From the NCBI RefSeq assembly GCF_051020985.1, contig NW_027475176.1:1-64000 (forward strand): 64,000 bases of DNA, read 5' to 3'. The first letter of the stretch is position 1, and each line of letters begins with the position of its first letter. The position numbers and the translations under genes are program-made. The notes beneath the pieces are model-generated. The model was given only the letters and a program-made list of their open reading frames with translations. It made no database searches and was not told the origin of the DNA. This document shows, one piece after another, positions 1 to 10,633 of this stretch. The DNA comes from Nomia melanderi (lineage: Eukaryota > Arthropoda > Insecta > Hymenoptera > Halictidae).

Positions 1-3000
1 TGTAGTTTTATATAGTTTTATATAGTTTCATATAGTTTTATATAGTTTTATATACTTTTAATTAGATTTATATAGTTTTATATAGTTTTATATAGTTTTA
101 TATAGTGTTATATAGTTTTATAGAGTTTTATATAGTTTTATATAGCTTTGTTAGTTTTATATAGTTTTATATAGTTTTATATAGTTTTATATAGTTTTAT
201 ATAGTTTTATATAGTTTTATATAGTGTTATATAGGTTTATAGAGTTTTATATAGTTATATATAGCTTTGTTAGTTTTATATAGTTTTATATAGTTTTATA
301 TAGTTTTATTAGTTTCGTATAGTTTTATATAGTTTTATATAGTTTTATATAGTTTTATATAGTTTTATATAGTTTTATATAGTTTTATACTGTTTTATGT
401 AGTTTGTTTAGTTTTATATAGTTTTATATGGTTTTATACAGTTTTATATAGTTTTATTAGTTTTATATAGTTTTATATAGTTTTATATAGTTTTATATAG
501 TTTTATATAGTTTTATATAGCTTTATATAGTATTATATAGTTTTATATAGTTCTATAGAGTTTTATATATGCTTCTAGAGTTTTGTTAGCTTTATATAGT
601 TTTATTGAGTTTTATATAGTTTTATATAGTTTTATATAGTTTTGTATAGTTTTATATAGTTTTGTGCAGTTTTATATAGTTTTATATAGTTTTATATATT
701 TTTATATAGTTTTATAAAGTTTTATTAGTTTTATATAGTTTTATAGAGTTTTATATAGTTTTATATAGTTTTATATAGTTTTGTAGAGTTTCATATGGTA
801 TTATATAGTTTTACATAGATTATATAGTTTTATACAGTTTTATATAGTTTTGTTAGTTTTATACTGTTTTATATAGTTTTATATAGTCTTATATAGTTTT
901 ATAGAGTTTTATATACTTTAATATAGTTTTGTTGGATTTATATAGGTTTATTTGTTTTATATAGTTTTACATAATTTGATATAGTTTTGTTAGTTTTATA
1001 TAGTTTTAGATAGATTTATATAGTTTTATATTGTTTTATATAGTTTAGTTAGGTTTATATAGTTTTATATTGTTTTATATAGTTTAGTTAGGTTTATATA
1101 GTTTCATATAGTCTTATATAGTTTTAAATCGTTTTATATAGCTCTATAGGGTTTTATATAGTTTTATATAGTTTGATGTAGTTTTATATAGTTTTATAGT
1201 GTTTTATATAGTTTTATACAGTATTATATAGTTTTGTTATTTTTATATAGTTTTACATAGTTTTATTAGCTTTATATAGTTTTATATAGTTTTGTATTGT
1301 TTTATATAGTTTTATATAGTTTTATATAGTTTAGTTAGGTTTATATAGTTTCATATAGTCTTATATAGTTTTAAATCGCTTTATATAGCTCTATAGGGTT
1401 TTATATAGTTTTATATAGTTTGATGTAGTTTTATATAGTTTTATAGTGTTTTATATAGTTTTATACAGTTTTATATAGTTTTGTTATTTTTATATAGTTT
1501 TATATAGTTTTATATAATTTTAAATCGTTTTATATAGCTTTATAGAGTTTTATATAGTTTTATATAGTTTGAGGTAGTTTTATGTAGTTTTATATAGTTT
1601 CATATAGTTTTATATAGTTTTATATACTTTTAAATAGTTTTATATAGTTTTATATAGTTTAATATAGTTTTATATAGTTTTATATGGTTTTATATAGTTT
1701 TATATAGTTTTATATAATTTTATATAGTTTTATATAGTTTTATTAGTTTTGTATAGTTTGATATAGTTTTACATAGTTTTATATAGTTTTATCAGTTTTA
1801 TATAGGTTTATATAGTTTTATATAGTTTTATATAGTTTTATTAGTTTTATATAGTTTTGTATAGTTTTATGTAGTTTTATATAGTTTTGTATAGTTTTAT
1901 GTGGTTTTATATACTTTTAATTAGATTTATATAGTTTTATATAGTTTTATATAGTTTTATACAGTTTTATTAGTTTTATTAGTTTTATATAGTTTTATAT
2001 AGTTTTATATAGTTTTATATAGTTTTATATAGTTTTATATAGTTTCATATAGTTTTGTATAGTTTTATATACTTTTAATTAGATTTATATAGTTTTATAT
2101 AGTTTTATATAGTTTTATACAGTTTTATTAGTTTTATATAGTTTTATATAGTTTTATATAGTTTTATATAATTTTATATAGTTTTACATAGTTTTGTATA
2201 GTTTTATAAGGTTCTGTATAGTTTTATATAGTTTTATATAGTTTTATATAGTTTTATATAGTTTTCTTAGTTTTATATGGTTTTATATAGTTTATATAGT
2301 TTTATATAGTTTTATATAGTTTATATAGTTTTATACAGTTTCAGACAGTTTTATATAGTTTTACATAGTTTTGTATAGTTTTATAAGGTTCTGAATAGTT
2401 TTATATAGTTTTATATAGTTTTATATAGTGTTATATAGTTTTATATAATTTTATGTATTTTTATGTAGTTTTATAGAGTTTAATATAGTTTTATATAGTT
2501 TTATATAGTTTTACATAGTTTTATGTAGTTTTATACAGTTTTACATAGTTTTATATTGTTTTATATAGTTTTGTTAGTTTTATATAGTATTATATAGTTT
2601 TATATAGTACTATACAGTTTTATATAGTTTTATATAGGTTAATATAGTTTTGTTAGTATTGTTAGCGTTATATAGTTTTATATAGTTTTATATAGTTTTA
2701 TATAGCTTTATATAGTGTTATATAGTTTTATATAGTTTTATATAGTTTTATATAGTTTTATATTATTCAATAGAGTTTTATATAGGTTTACATACTTTTG
2801 TTAGTTTTATTTAGTTTTATATAGTTTTATGTAGATTTATACAGTTTTATATAGTTTTGTATAGTTTTTCATAGTTTTATATTGTTTTATATAGTTTTGT
2901 TAGTTTTATATAGTATTATATTGTTTTATATAGTTTTGTTAGTTTTATATAGTATTATATAGTTTTATATAGTACTATACAGTTTTATATAGTTTTATAT

Positions 3001-4707
3001 AGGTTATTATAGTTTTGTTAGTTTTGTTAGCTTTATATAGTTTTATATAGTTTTATATAGTTTTATATAGCTTTATATAGTTTTATATAGTTTTAATTAG
3101 TTTTATATAGTTTTATATTATTCAATAGAGTTTTATATAGGTTTACATACTTTTGTCAGTTTTATATAGTTTTATATAGTTTTATGTAGTTTTATATAGT
3201 TTTATATAGTTTTATATAGTTTTATATAGTTTTATATATTTTTATATAGTTTTATATAGTTTTATATAGTTTTATATAGTTTTATATAGTTCTATAGAGG
3301 TTTATATAGGCTTATAGAGTTTTGTTAGTTTTATATACTTTTATAGAGTTTTATATAGTTTTATATAGTTTTATATAGTTTTACATAGTTTTATATAGTT
3401 TTATACAGTTTTACATAGTTTTATATTGTTTTATATAGTTCTATATAGTTTATATAGTTTTATACAGTTTCAGACAGTTTTATGTAGTTTTATATAGTTT
3501 TATATAGTTTTATTAGCGTTTTATTGTTTTACATAGTTTTATATTGTATTATATAGTCTTGTATAGTTTTATTAGTTTTATATAGTTTTATGTAGTTTTA
3601 ATAGAATGTTATAGTTTTACATAGTTTTATTTAGCCCTATGTAGTTTGTCATAGTTATATTAGTTTTATATAGTTTGACATAGTTTTATATGGTTCTATA
3701 TAGTTTTATATAGTTTTATATAGTGTTATATAGTTTTATATAGTTCTATTAGTTTTATATAGTTTTAAATAGTTTGACATAGTTTTATATTGTTCTATAT
3801 AGTTTTATATAGTTTTATATAGTGTTATATAGTTTTATATAGTTTCATTGGTTTTATATAGTTTTAAATAGTTTTATATAGTTTCACATATTTTTATATG
3901 GCTTTGTTAGTTTTATATAGTTTTACACCGTTTTATAACGTTTTACATAGTTTCATATAGATTTATATAGTTTTATATAGTTTTGTATAGTTTTATATAG
4001 TTTTATATAGTTTTATACAGTTTCATATAGTTTCATATAATTTTATATAGTTTTATATAGTTTTATTAGTTTTATATTTTTACATAGTTTTATATAATTA
4101 TATATAGCTTTGTATAGTTTTACATAGATTGATATTGTTTTATGCAGTTTGATATAGTTTATTATAGTTTTAATAGATTTACATAGTTTTATATAGTTTT
4201 ATTAGTTTTTTATTTTTGCATAGTTTTATATAGCTTTATATAGCTTTATATAGTTTTACATAGATTGATATCGCTTTGTGCAGTTTAATATAGTTTAATA
4301 TTGTTTTAATAGATTTATATAGTTTTATATAGTTTTATATGGTTTTATATAGTTTTATATAGTTTTATATAGTTTAATGTAGTTTCAATAGTTTTACATA
4401 GTTGTATATAGTTTTATATAGTTTTATATAGTTTTATATAGTTTTATGTAGTTTTATACAGTTTTATATAGTTTCATTAGGTTGAAATAGTTTTATATAC
4501 ATTTATATAGTTTTATATAGTTTTACATAGGTTTATATAGTTTTATATAGTTTTATTAGGTTTACATAGTTTTATATAGTTTTATACAGCTTCATATAAT
4601 TTTATATAGTTTTTCTAGGTTTATATAGTTTTACATAGTTATATGTAGTTTTATATAGTTTTATATAGTTTTATATAGTTTTATATAGGTTTATTAGTTT
4701 ATTATTA
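1..4707 (+). repeat. 10-bp AT-rich minisatellite array, plus orientation
   Basis: A tandem array of a 10-bp unit, TATAGTTTTA, fills this stretch with roughly 470 units. Common variants are a shortened unit giving TTTATTAGTTTTA, G or C substitutions (TTTGTATAG, TTTCATATAG), and small local duplications, for example the similar blocks near 1020-1230 and 1290-1490. There are no open reading frames of note and no other feature. The period is close to one DNA helical turn, so the A/T tracts are phased; that is an inference from the period. The same family returns inverted at 17606-19181 and in plus orientation at 21473-30340. Confidence 0.97.
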
Positions 4708-6429
4708 GTACTCGAATAAACAAAATCCAGATCGCTTCTGGGACTCATGGCTACGATCTAAGCGTACTCGCATAACACACATCCAGATCGCTTCTCGGCC
4801 TTATTGCTAAGATCAAAGAGTACTCGACTAAACCAAATCCAGATCGCTTCTCGGCCTTATGGCTAAGATCAAAGTGTACTCGAATAACCCAAATCCAGAC
4901 CGCTTCTCATCCTTATGGCTACGATCAATGTATACTCACATAACACACATCCAGATCGCATATCGGCCTTATGGCTGAGAATAAAGTGTACTCTCATAAC
5001 ACACATCAAGATCGCTTCTCGGGTTTATGGCAAAAATGAAAGTGTACTCGAAGAACCCAAAGCCAGATCGCGTCTCGGCCTTGAGGCTAAGATCGAAGTG
5101 TACACGCACAACCCAAATCCAGATCGCTGCTCGGCTTTATGGCTATGATCAAAGAGTACTCGCATAAGACATATCCAGATCGCTTCTAGGCCTTATGGTT
5201 AAGATCAAAGTGGACGCGCATAACACACATCCAGATCGCTTCTGGGCCTTATTACTAAGATCAAAGGGTACTCGCAAAACACACATCCAGATCGCTTCCC
5301 GGTATTATGGTTAAGATCATAGTGTGCGAGCATAACCCAACTCCAGATCGCTTCGCGGCTTATGGCTAAGATAAGATCGTGCTCGTATAACACACGTACA
5401 GATCTCTTCTCGCGGTTAGGCTAAGATCAAAGTGTACTCGCGTAACACACATCCAGATCGCGTCTCGGCTTGATGGCTAAGATCAAAGGGTACTCGCATA
5501 ATACACATCCCGAGAGCTTCTCGGCCCTATGGATAAGATCAAAGTGTACTCGCATAACACACCTCCAGATCGCTTCTCGGGCTTATGGCTAAGATCAAGG
5601 TGTACTCGCATAACACACAACCAGATCGCTTCTAGGCGTTATGGCTAAGATCAAACTCTACTGGCATAAAACTCACCCAGAACGCTTCTCAGCCTTATGA
5701 ATAAGATCAAAGTGTACTCGCATAACACACATCCAGATCGCTTCTCGTCCTTATGGCTAAGATCAAATTACACTCGGATAACACACATCCAGATCGCTTC
5801 CAGGCCTTATGGCTACGATAAAAGTGTACTCGAATAACACACATCCAGAACGCTTCATGGGCTTATGGCTAATATCAAAGTGTACTCGCATAACACAAAT
5901 CCAGAACGCTGCTCGGCCTTATGGCTAAGGTCAAAGTGCACTCGCATAACACACATCTAGATCGCTTCTCGGCACTATGGCTAAGATCAAATTGAACTCG
6001 CATGACACACATCCAGACCGCTTCCCGGCCTTATGGATAAGATCAAATTGTACCCGAATAACCCATATACAGATAGCTTCTCGGCCTTACGGCTAAGATC
6101 AAAGTGTACTCGCATAACACAAATGCAGATCGATTCTCGGCTTTATGGCTAAGATCAAAGTGAACTGGAATAACACAAATCCAGATCGCTCCTCGGCTTT
6201 GTGGCTAAGATCAAACTGTACTCCCATAACACTCATCCAAATCGCTTCTCGGCCTTCTGGCTAAGATCAAAGTGTAGTCGATTAACCCATATCCAAATCG
6301 CTGCTCGGCCTTATGGGTAAGATCAAAGTGTACTGTCATAACACACATCTAGATCGCTCCTCGGCCTTATGGCTGAGATCAAAGTGTACTCTCATAACAC
6401 ACATCGAGTTCGCTTCTCGGCCTTATGGC
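4708..6429 (+). repeat. 56-bp satellite derived from the U2 snRNA 5' end, plus orientation
   Basis: About 31 tandem units of 56 bp, measured for example between positions 5541 and 5597. Each unit is a 20-bp linker, CTCGCATAACACACATCCAG, followed by 36 bp that match U2 snRNA nt 1-36: it begins ATCGCTTCTCGG, continues CCTTATGGCTAAGATC and ends AAAGTGTA. The match covers U2 stem-loop I and stops inside the branch-site recognition region (GUAGUA), where U2 would continue GTATCTG. Units differ by scattered point changes and a linker variant CTCGAATAACCCAAATCCAG. The first unit begins near GTACTCG at 4708; the last is cut after U2 nt 21 (TTATGGC) at 6429, where a retrotransposon fragment begins. 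Short open frames in it are chance. Confidence 0.95.
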
Positions 6430-6649
6430 CATTTATTTATCATTTCGTCTATATAACTATTAATGTTCTATCTATCTTACTCTGTTTATTTAACTACTTA
6501 TTTATTTAGTTATTAACTCATTTAATTATATTCTTTTCCTGGTTTTTATTTATCTATTTACTTAACCATTTCAAACATACTGACTAACGATATATTTGTC
6601 TATTTAGTTACATATTTTTTTCTTTTTTCTTTCATTCTACTTACGTATT

Positions 6650-6960
6650 TATTTATTTATGTACACATTTATTTATTCACATATTTATCTATGTACATAT
6701 TTATTCATCTACATATTTATTTATTTACATATTTATTTACATATCTGTTTATTTTTTCTTTCTGAACTAACTACGAGATTTGGTAACGATTTCTTAATTA
6801 GTGATGTGACACTGGTTCTAATTATTCATCAATTTGGTACTCTTTCTTTTATTTTTCTTTAATTTTTTTATATTTCTGATTTTTTTATCCCAGTTTATTT
6901 ATTTATCTATTTATTTATTTATTTATTATTTATTATTTATTTATTTATTTACTTGATTAT
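6650..6960 (+). repeat. TTTA/ATTT microsatellite patches
   Basis: Imperfect (TTTA)n, TTTACATA and TTTATTTA runs lie inside the truncated element copy, mainly at 6650-6750 and 6895-6960. They correspond to the much larger microsatellite block at 14700-16320 of the other copy. Short open frames here (for example 6659-6862) are microsatellite translation and not genes. Confidence 0.85.
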
Positions 6961-7156
6961 TTTATCTATCTGATCTATTCATTTTAATCATTCCCTGCCT
7001 CAACCGCCTACTCTAATTCTATACTAACCGCTTCTCTATAACTGCACTTCCGCGCATGCGCCCTAATTGAAATGCGAAATAGCCGCTACTGAGATGCTTT
7101 TAATCGTATTTATATTTATATATCTATTTATTTTATTTTATTTTTGTGCTGTTTTC

Positions 7157-7683
7157 TATGGCGAAGGCCTGGGCACAGTAGAGCCCGGATTTGACTAGGA
7201 ACTACATATTATGTACATATTTAACCACTGAATTGTATATATTGAAAATTACCTTTAGCTATATATCTACACTTATATTTATTTTGTCCATATTTATTTA
7301 TGCTATGTATATTTGTTTATTTAATCTTTAATGTTTATTCTCGCTTATTTCTGTTTGGTTATTTATTTTATCTATTTATTTATTTATTTATTTATGTATA
7401 TTTATATATTTCTGTGCCTCTTCTTTTCTTGTTTATATTTATGTATGCTATGTATATTTGTTTATTTAATCTACGCTACTATTATTTATTTATTTATATA
7501 ATTTATTCTAGTTTGGCTATTTATTCGATTAACTATCTACTTCCACTAGTATATACATATTCAGACTCTTGCTAGATTCATATAAATGCTAAGGTGTTTA
7601 TGAGATAAGAGCCACCGCCGATTGAGATCTGAAAATAGCGACAGACGCTATAGAGTTATATCAACTATTTTGCCTTCGCCATA
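7157..7683 (+). other. 12-bp inverted repeat bracketing the element 3' region (copy 1)
   Basis: TATGGCGAAGGC at 7157-7168 is the exact reverse complement of GCCTTCGCCATA at 7672-7683. The same two sequences sit at 16590-16602 and 16991-17003 in the second copy, with two mismatches to perfect pairing. It could be a long-range stem in the transcript that brings the terminal hairpin close to an upstream segment. It could also be the terminal repeats of a small nested element. I favour RNA structure, with low certainty. Confidence 0.45.
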
Positions 7684-7703
7684 AAGGCGCTACTATGTAT
7701 CCA

Positions 7704-7732
7704 CCCCCAGCCAAACAATGTAAGGCTGGGGG
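7704..7732 (+). promoter_or_regulatory. 3'-terminal hairpin of the retrotransposon (copy 1)
   Basis: CCCCCAGCC at 7704-7712 pairs with GGCTGGGGG at 7724-7732 around an 11-nt loop, 27 nt before the junction with U2. The other copy has CCCCCGGCC/GGCCGGGGG at 17024-17052. One A-T pair is therefore replaced by G-C on both sides, a compensatory change. In this type of retrotransposon the 3' untranslated RNA is recognised by the element's own reverse transcriptase at the start of target-primed reverse transcription; that role is an inference here. Confidence 0.75.
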
Positions 7733-7759
7733 AACATTCTTTGTGAATAAAGCGCTTTT

Positions 7760-7910
7760 TATCTGTTCTTATCAGCTTAATATCTGATACACTCCGCATC
7801 GCGGAGTCAGAAAATTAACCCGATTTTTGGATTCAGGCGGATCACTAGGGCTCGCTCCACTTCCGCCGTGAGTCGGTCCGGCACTGCAGTGCCGCCAGAA
7901 ACGGCTCAAT
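7760..7910 (+). pseudogene. U2 snRNA, 3' fragment (about nt 38 to the 3' end)
   Basis: From TATCTGTTCTTATCAGC onward this follows U2 snRNA to its 3' end. Stem-loop IIa is intact (ATCAG pairs with CTGAT, 7771-7788). Stem-loop IIb is a perfect 7-bp hairpin (ACTCCGC/GCGGAGT, 7791-7807) with a loop of ATC. The Sm-protein site GATTTTTGG is at 7822-7830. Stem-loop III is framed by GGCGGA and TCCGCC (7837-7866). The stem-loop IV core GGCACTGCAGTGCC lies at 7880-7893. The fragment is about 151 nt; with the missing 37 nt it gives the usual U2 length of about 188. The 5' part with stem-loop I and most of the branch-site sequence is separated by the inserted element, so this is not a working U2 gene. 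The 3' boundary is approximate. Confidence 0.93.
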
Positions 7911-9151
7911 TAGCGCTGCTAATTAGAGCTCTTATTTTTTTTCACCTGCTGGACCGACTCGGGACTCCAAAGAGTAAGCCCCTTAATATTCTGGCTCCGC
8001 GAAGTCCCGAAATCTCGGTAAATTCACCCGCCGCGGTACTACGCAACAGTGCGGGCCGAGTTGCGATCGGGCGTGTGCGCGGCAAGGTCTGTTCACGATC
8101 AGTGCTCGAGGTGTTGTGCGGTAAAGTGTGATAAAGTGCCTTCGCCACGGGACCGGATCAAGCCTGCGCGGGAGTACACCTGCGCCGCCCACCTGCGCGG
8201 GAGGATCACCTGCGCATCACCACCTGCGCCGCCCACCATCCTGCTTCCGTGGACAACCGAGGGAGAGGACGACCAGGGTCTACTGAGGGTCTAAGAGGGT
8301 CCTAGGACAACCAGCCCTCTACTTGGACGCCAACAACCACCACAGGCCAACCCCATCAGCCCTGGTCTTCCTCTACGTGGGTCACCCAACACCGCTACGA
8401 CCCACCAGGACTTGGCCATCGGCAACCCCGACGGGAAGGACGGCTCGCCTGATCCACGTCTACCTCCGCTGGATCAGGAATCAGGAGCGAGGTGTTATTC
8501 CCCTCGGAGAGAGCTCCTGCATCGCTGGACTCCTGCGCCGAGTGAGTCTCTCTTCTCTTTCTATCCCCCCGGCAGTGAGGAGGGTAACGCAGCCGGTCTC
8601 CAGCCGTCTGCGGTGCTCGAATCATCGTCGGTAGTCCTCTACCTTACCCCTACGCGTCCACCCACTCCTCCGATCTCTCTCATCCGTTGAAGTGTATCAA
8701 CGGACCGGGACGCGTGAGGTCCGAGTCGAGTGGCGCCTCCACTTCCTTCTTTTCCCTTCAGTCACCGCCCGCGTGGAGGCTGACTCCACTCACCCGTTAG
8801 TTAGTGCAGTCCTCGGTGGAGTGGGTGATTCCGTCGCTCTTCCTCCATCGAGATCGCTGCACTCCTTCGTAACCGTCACCTGTTAGTCTCCCTACCGACT
8901 GCCACGTCGGAGGCTGTCATTTTTTCAGGCAGTCTTCGACACCGGACTTAGTGCCGGCGGAGTCAGTAGGGTGTTAGCGCGTGGCGGTATTCCTTCTGTC
9001 GCTTTGGACTTAGTTTTCTCTTCTCTTCCTCTGTTATTCCCACTCTGTCTATCCTCCCCGTTTCGCCTCGCTGTGGCACTTAGAAATATTTGCCACAGCA
9101 ACTCTGTCTCTTCTTCTGTCTCACTTAGCGTAGGACTTAGTCTTAAGAGCG
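7911..9151 (+). other. GC-rich leader (5' untranslated region of the element and/or U2 3' flank)
   Basis: About 1.2 kb of GC-rich sequence lies between the U2 3' end and the first likely start codon at 9152. No convincing coding region was found. Visible details are a T8 run near 7937-7945, short direct repeats of CACCTGCGC between about 8178 and 8235, and five copies of ACTTAG between 8946 and 9140. Where U2 flank ends and the element begins cannot be decided from one copy, because the other copy is 5'-truncated. Confidence 0.6.
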
Positions 9152-9628
9152 ATGCAGGACCGCGGTGATAGTGCGTCAGTCACCTCCTGCACTACCGAGG
9201 GGAGTAATAATCTCGCCCTGGTGACTCCCTACCCGGCGGAGTTCCGATGCCCTGCCTGCTTCGGTGTCCCCGGGATCAGGATGAGTGGCGTGTACAAGTC
9301 CCACACGGATTTGACAAAGCACGCCCGGAAACATCATCCGGGCGTTGTATTGACGTACAAGTGTCGTGAGTGCAGCTTCACCGGCGATGGGAGGTATCCT
9401 CTCAAGGTGGAGAGGCTGCACCGCGACTTTTTACACAAATCCGACCAACAGAACAATCCGTGTGGGACTTGTACAGTTCCCGTGACAGGTTCGACCGGTT
9501 GGAGCAACACCTCTCGTCGGGGGAGTTCCGCGTTATTCGCCTCCGTAGAACCGCGCGCTGTTGCGTTAGCTGCTGCCAATTTGGCGGCCCAGTCCCCGGC
9601 CCCGCAAACGACGTGCGCCGCGACGTAG
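9152..9628 (+). pseudogene. N-terminal C2H2 zinc-finger segment of the retrotransposon
   Basis: This 158-codon open segment starts at the first ATG after the GC-rich leader. Finger 1 has C33-x2-C36 and H57 with H61/H62. Finger 2 has C71-x2-C74 with H90 and H95. Finger 3 starts with C104-x2-C107 (about 9461-9472), but its second half (SRDRFDRLEQH, 9477-9509) is in another frame, which marks a one-base indel at 9471-9478. R2-group elements carry such N-terminal fingers to bind the target DNA; here the target would be U2. The frame then runs on through alanine-rich sequence to a stop at 9628 and is probably not authentic after finger 3. Confidence 0.8.
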
Positions 9629-10633
9629 CCGCCCACCCACACCCTTTCTACGACGAGGGATTCAACGGGGACGGCAATCACCACCTGCACGACGCGGCGC
9701 ACAATGGCGGCAGCGGCAACAACAACGGCAACAGCTAAAACATCTGCAACTACGACGGGGACAACAACGAGGACTACGAGGACGACGACGAAGACGACGA
9801 CAACGAGACCGGCGGCTAGGGGGGGGGGGCAAAGCGCGGCCCTGAAGCCGGTCCAGCACTCCCACGCTAACCATCACCATTGGGCCGACTACCAGCGCCC
9901 GGCCCGCGCCCCCGACCCCTCGCCCCACAACCAATCTACACCAAACCCAAGGGAACGCTACCGGTCAATAAGAGCGGCAGCCCGCCGCGGCGATCGGGGT
10001 CGGCTGCTCCTATGACATCGCCGCCGGCTGCAAGGGCGCCTGCTACCGGGAGGGGCTCCGATCCCTCAGCCGCTACCACAACGAGGCTCACCCCACCGGG
10101 CAGAAGAACGGCCCCCGCTACCAGGGGGTCGACTGGCACCCCTCCAGCGAGGACCCCACCCGTCAAGACCCCGCCCACCACCACCCAAGGGCGGGTGACA
10201 CGGGGTACGAGGTGTGCCAGCGCCCCGGTGGAGGTGGGCAGAAGAACCACCACCACCACACGGGGACGGTAGCGGCTCCGACCGGAGCCAGAAGAACGCC
10301 CCCGAGATTAGAAGGGACACCCACCGCCCAAACTCCATCTCCAAGGGCGGTGGCTCAAGGGAAGGGTCCCTCCAGCGGCCCATCACCACGTCAGGCCGCC
10401 CAAAGGAAACCCTCGGGGGTAAGGACAGCGGCTTCGCCATCATACGCCGCCGTCACAGCGGGCACCCCTTCCTACACGTCACCTCCCTCGCCGATAGACG
10501 TCGCGCCGGAAAGGGGGCTGCGTACAGCAACCAGGGCCACCCCTACACCGCCCGGGCCATCACCACCACCACCAAGACGCAGCCCCCCACCGAGGAAGCA
10601 CCGTAGCCCCAGGACGCCGCCGACCATCCGATA
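9629..10633 (+). pseudogene. Low-complexity Pro/Thr/Arg-rich linker of the retrotransposon, frame uncertain
   Basis: GC-rich sequence between the zinc fingers and the reverse-transcriptase part. Plausible coding passes through different frames: a Thr-rich stretch from 9704, a Pro/Thr/Arg stretch from 9880 to 10272 and another from 10212 to 10634. All three frames and the opposite strand stay open for long distances because of the composition, so open length is no evidence here. The likely explanation is a disordered linker with accumulated indels. The last segment ends at TAATG (10632-10636), where its stop overlaps the ATG of the next frame. Confidence 0.5.

Larger units (their letters stand above)
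6430..7759 (+). mobile_element. 5'-truncated copy (3' region only) of the U2-targeting retrotransposon
   Basis: This segment is collinear with the 3' region of the larger element downstream. Anchors are GTGATGTGACACTGGTTCT at 6801 (14601 in the other copy), CGCGCATGCGCCC at 7051 (about 16408), GGCGAAGGC at 7160 (16592) and the terminal hairpin at 7704 (17024). It holds only non-coding sequence: TTTA-rich microsatellite, unique stretches, a hairpin and a terminal AATAAA. There is no poly(A) tail, as expected for R2/NeSL-type elements. The 3' end (AATAAAGCGC) meets U2 snRNA nt 38 at 7760. The 5' end meets U2 nt 21 of the last satellite unit, so 5' truncation removed about 15 nt of target. It lacks the 8-bp microsatellite expansion seen in the other copy. 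Confidence 0.85.

Noticed and set aside
1..4707. Telomeric repeat
   Set aside because: The unit TATAGTTTTA contains TTAG-like words only in shortened variants; no run of TTAGG or TTAGGG is present.
4708..6429. Tandem functional U2 snRNA genes
   Set aside because: Each unit has only nt 1-36 and lacks the rest of the RNA, including the Sm site, so none can make U2.
6659..7575. Short open frames of 67-91 codons in the truncated element copy
   Set aside because: They are composed of TTTA microsatellite translation (Y, L, I, F only) and lie in sequence that is the 3' non-coding region in the other copy.
7157..7683. Small inverted-repeat DNA transposon (MITE) nested in the element
   Set aside because: The 12-bp inverted repeat has no visible target-site duplication and is at the same place in both copies, so a structural part of the retrotransposon RNA is more likely. 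Not fully excluded.
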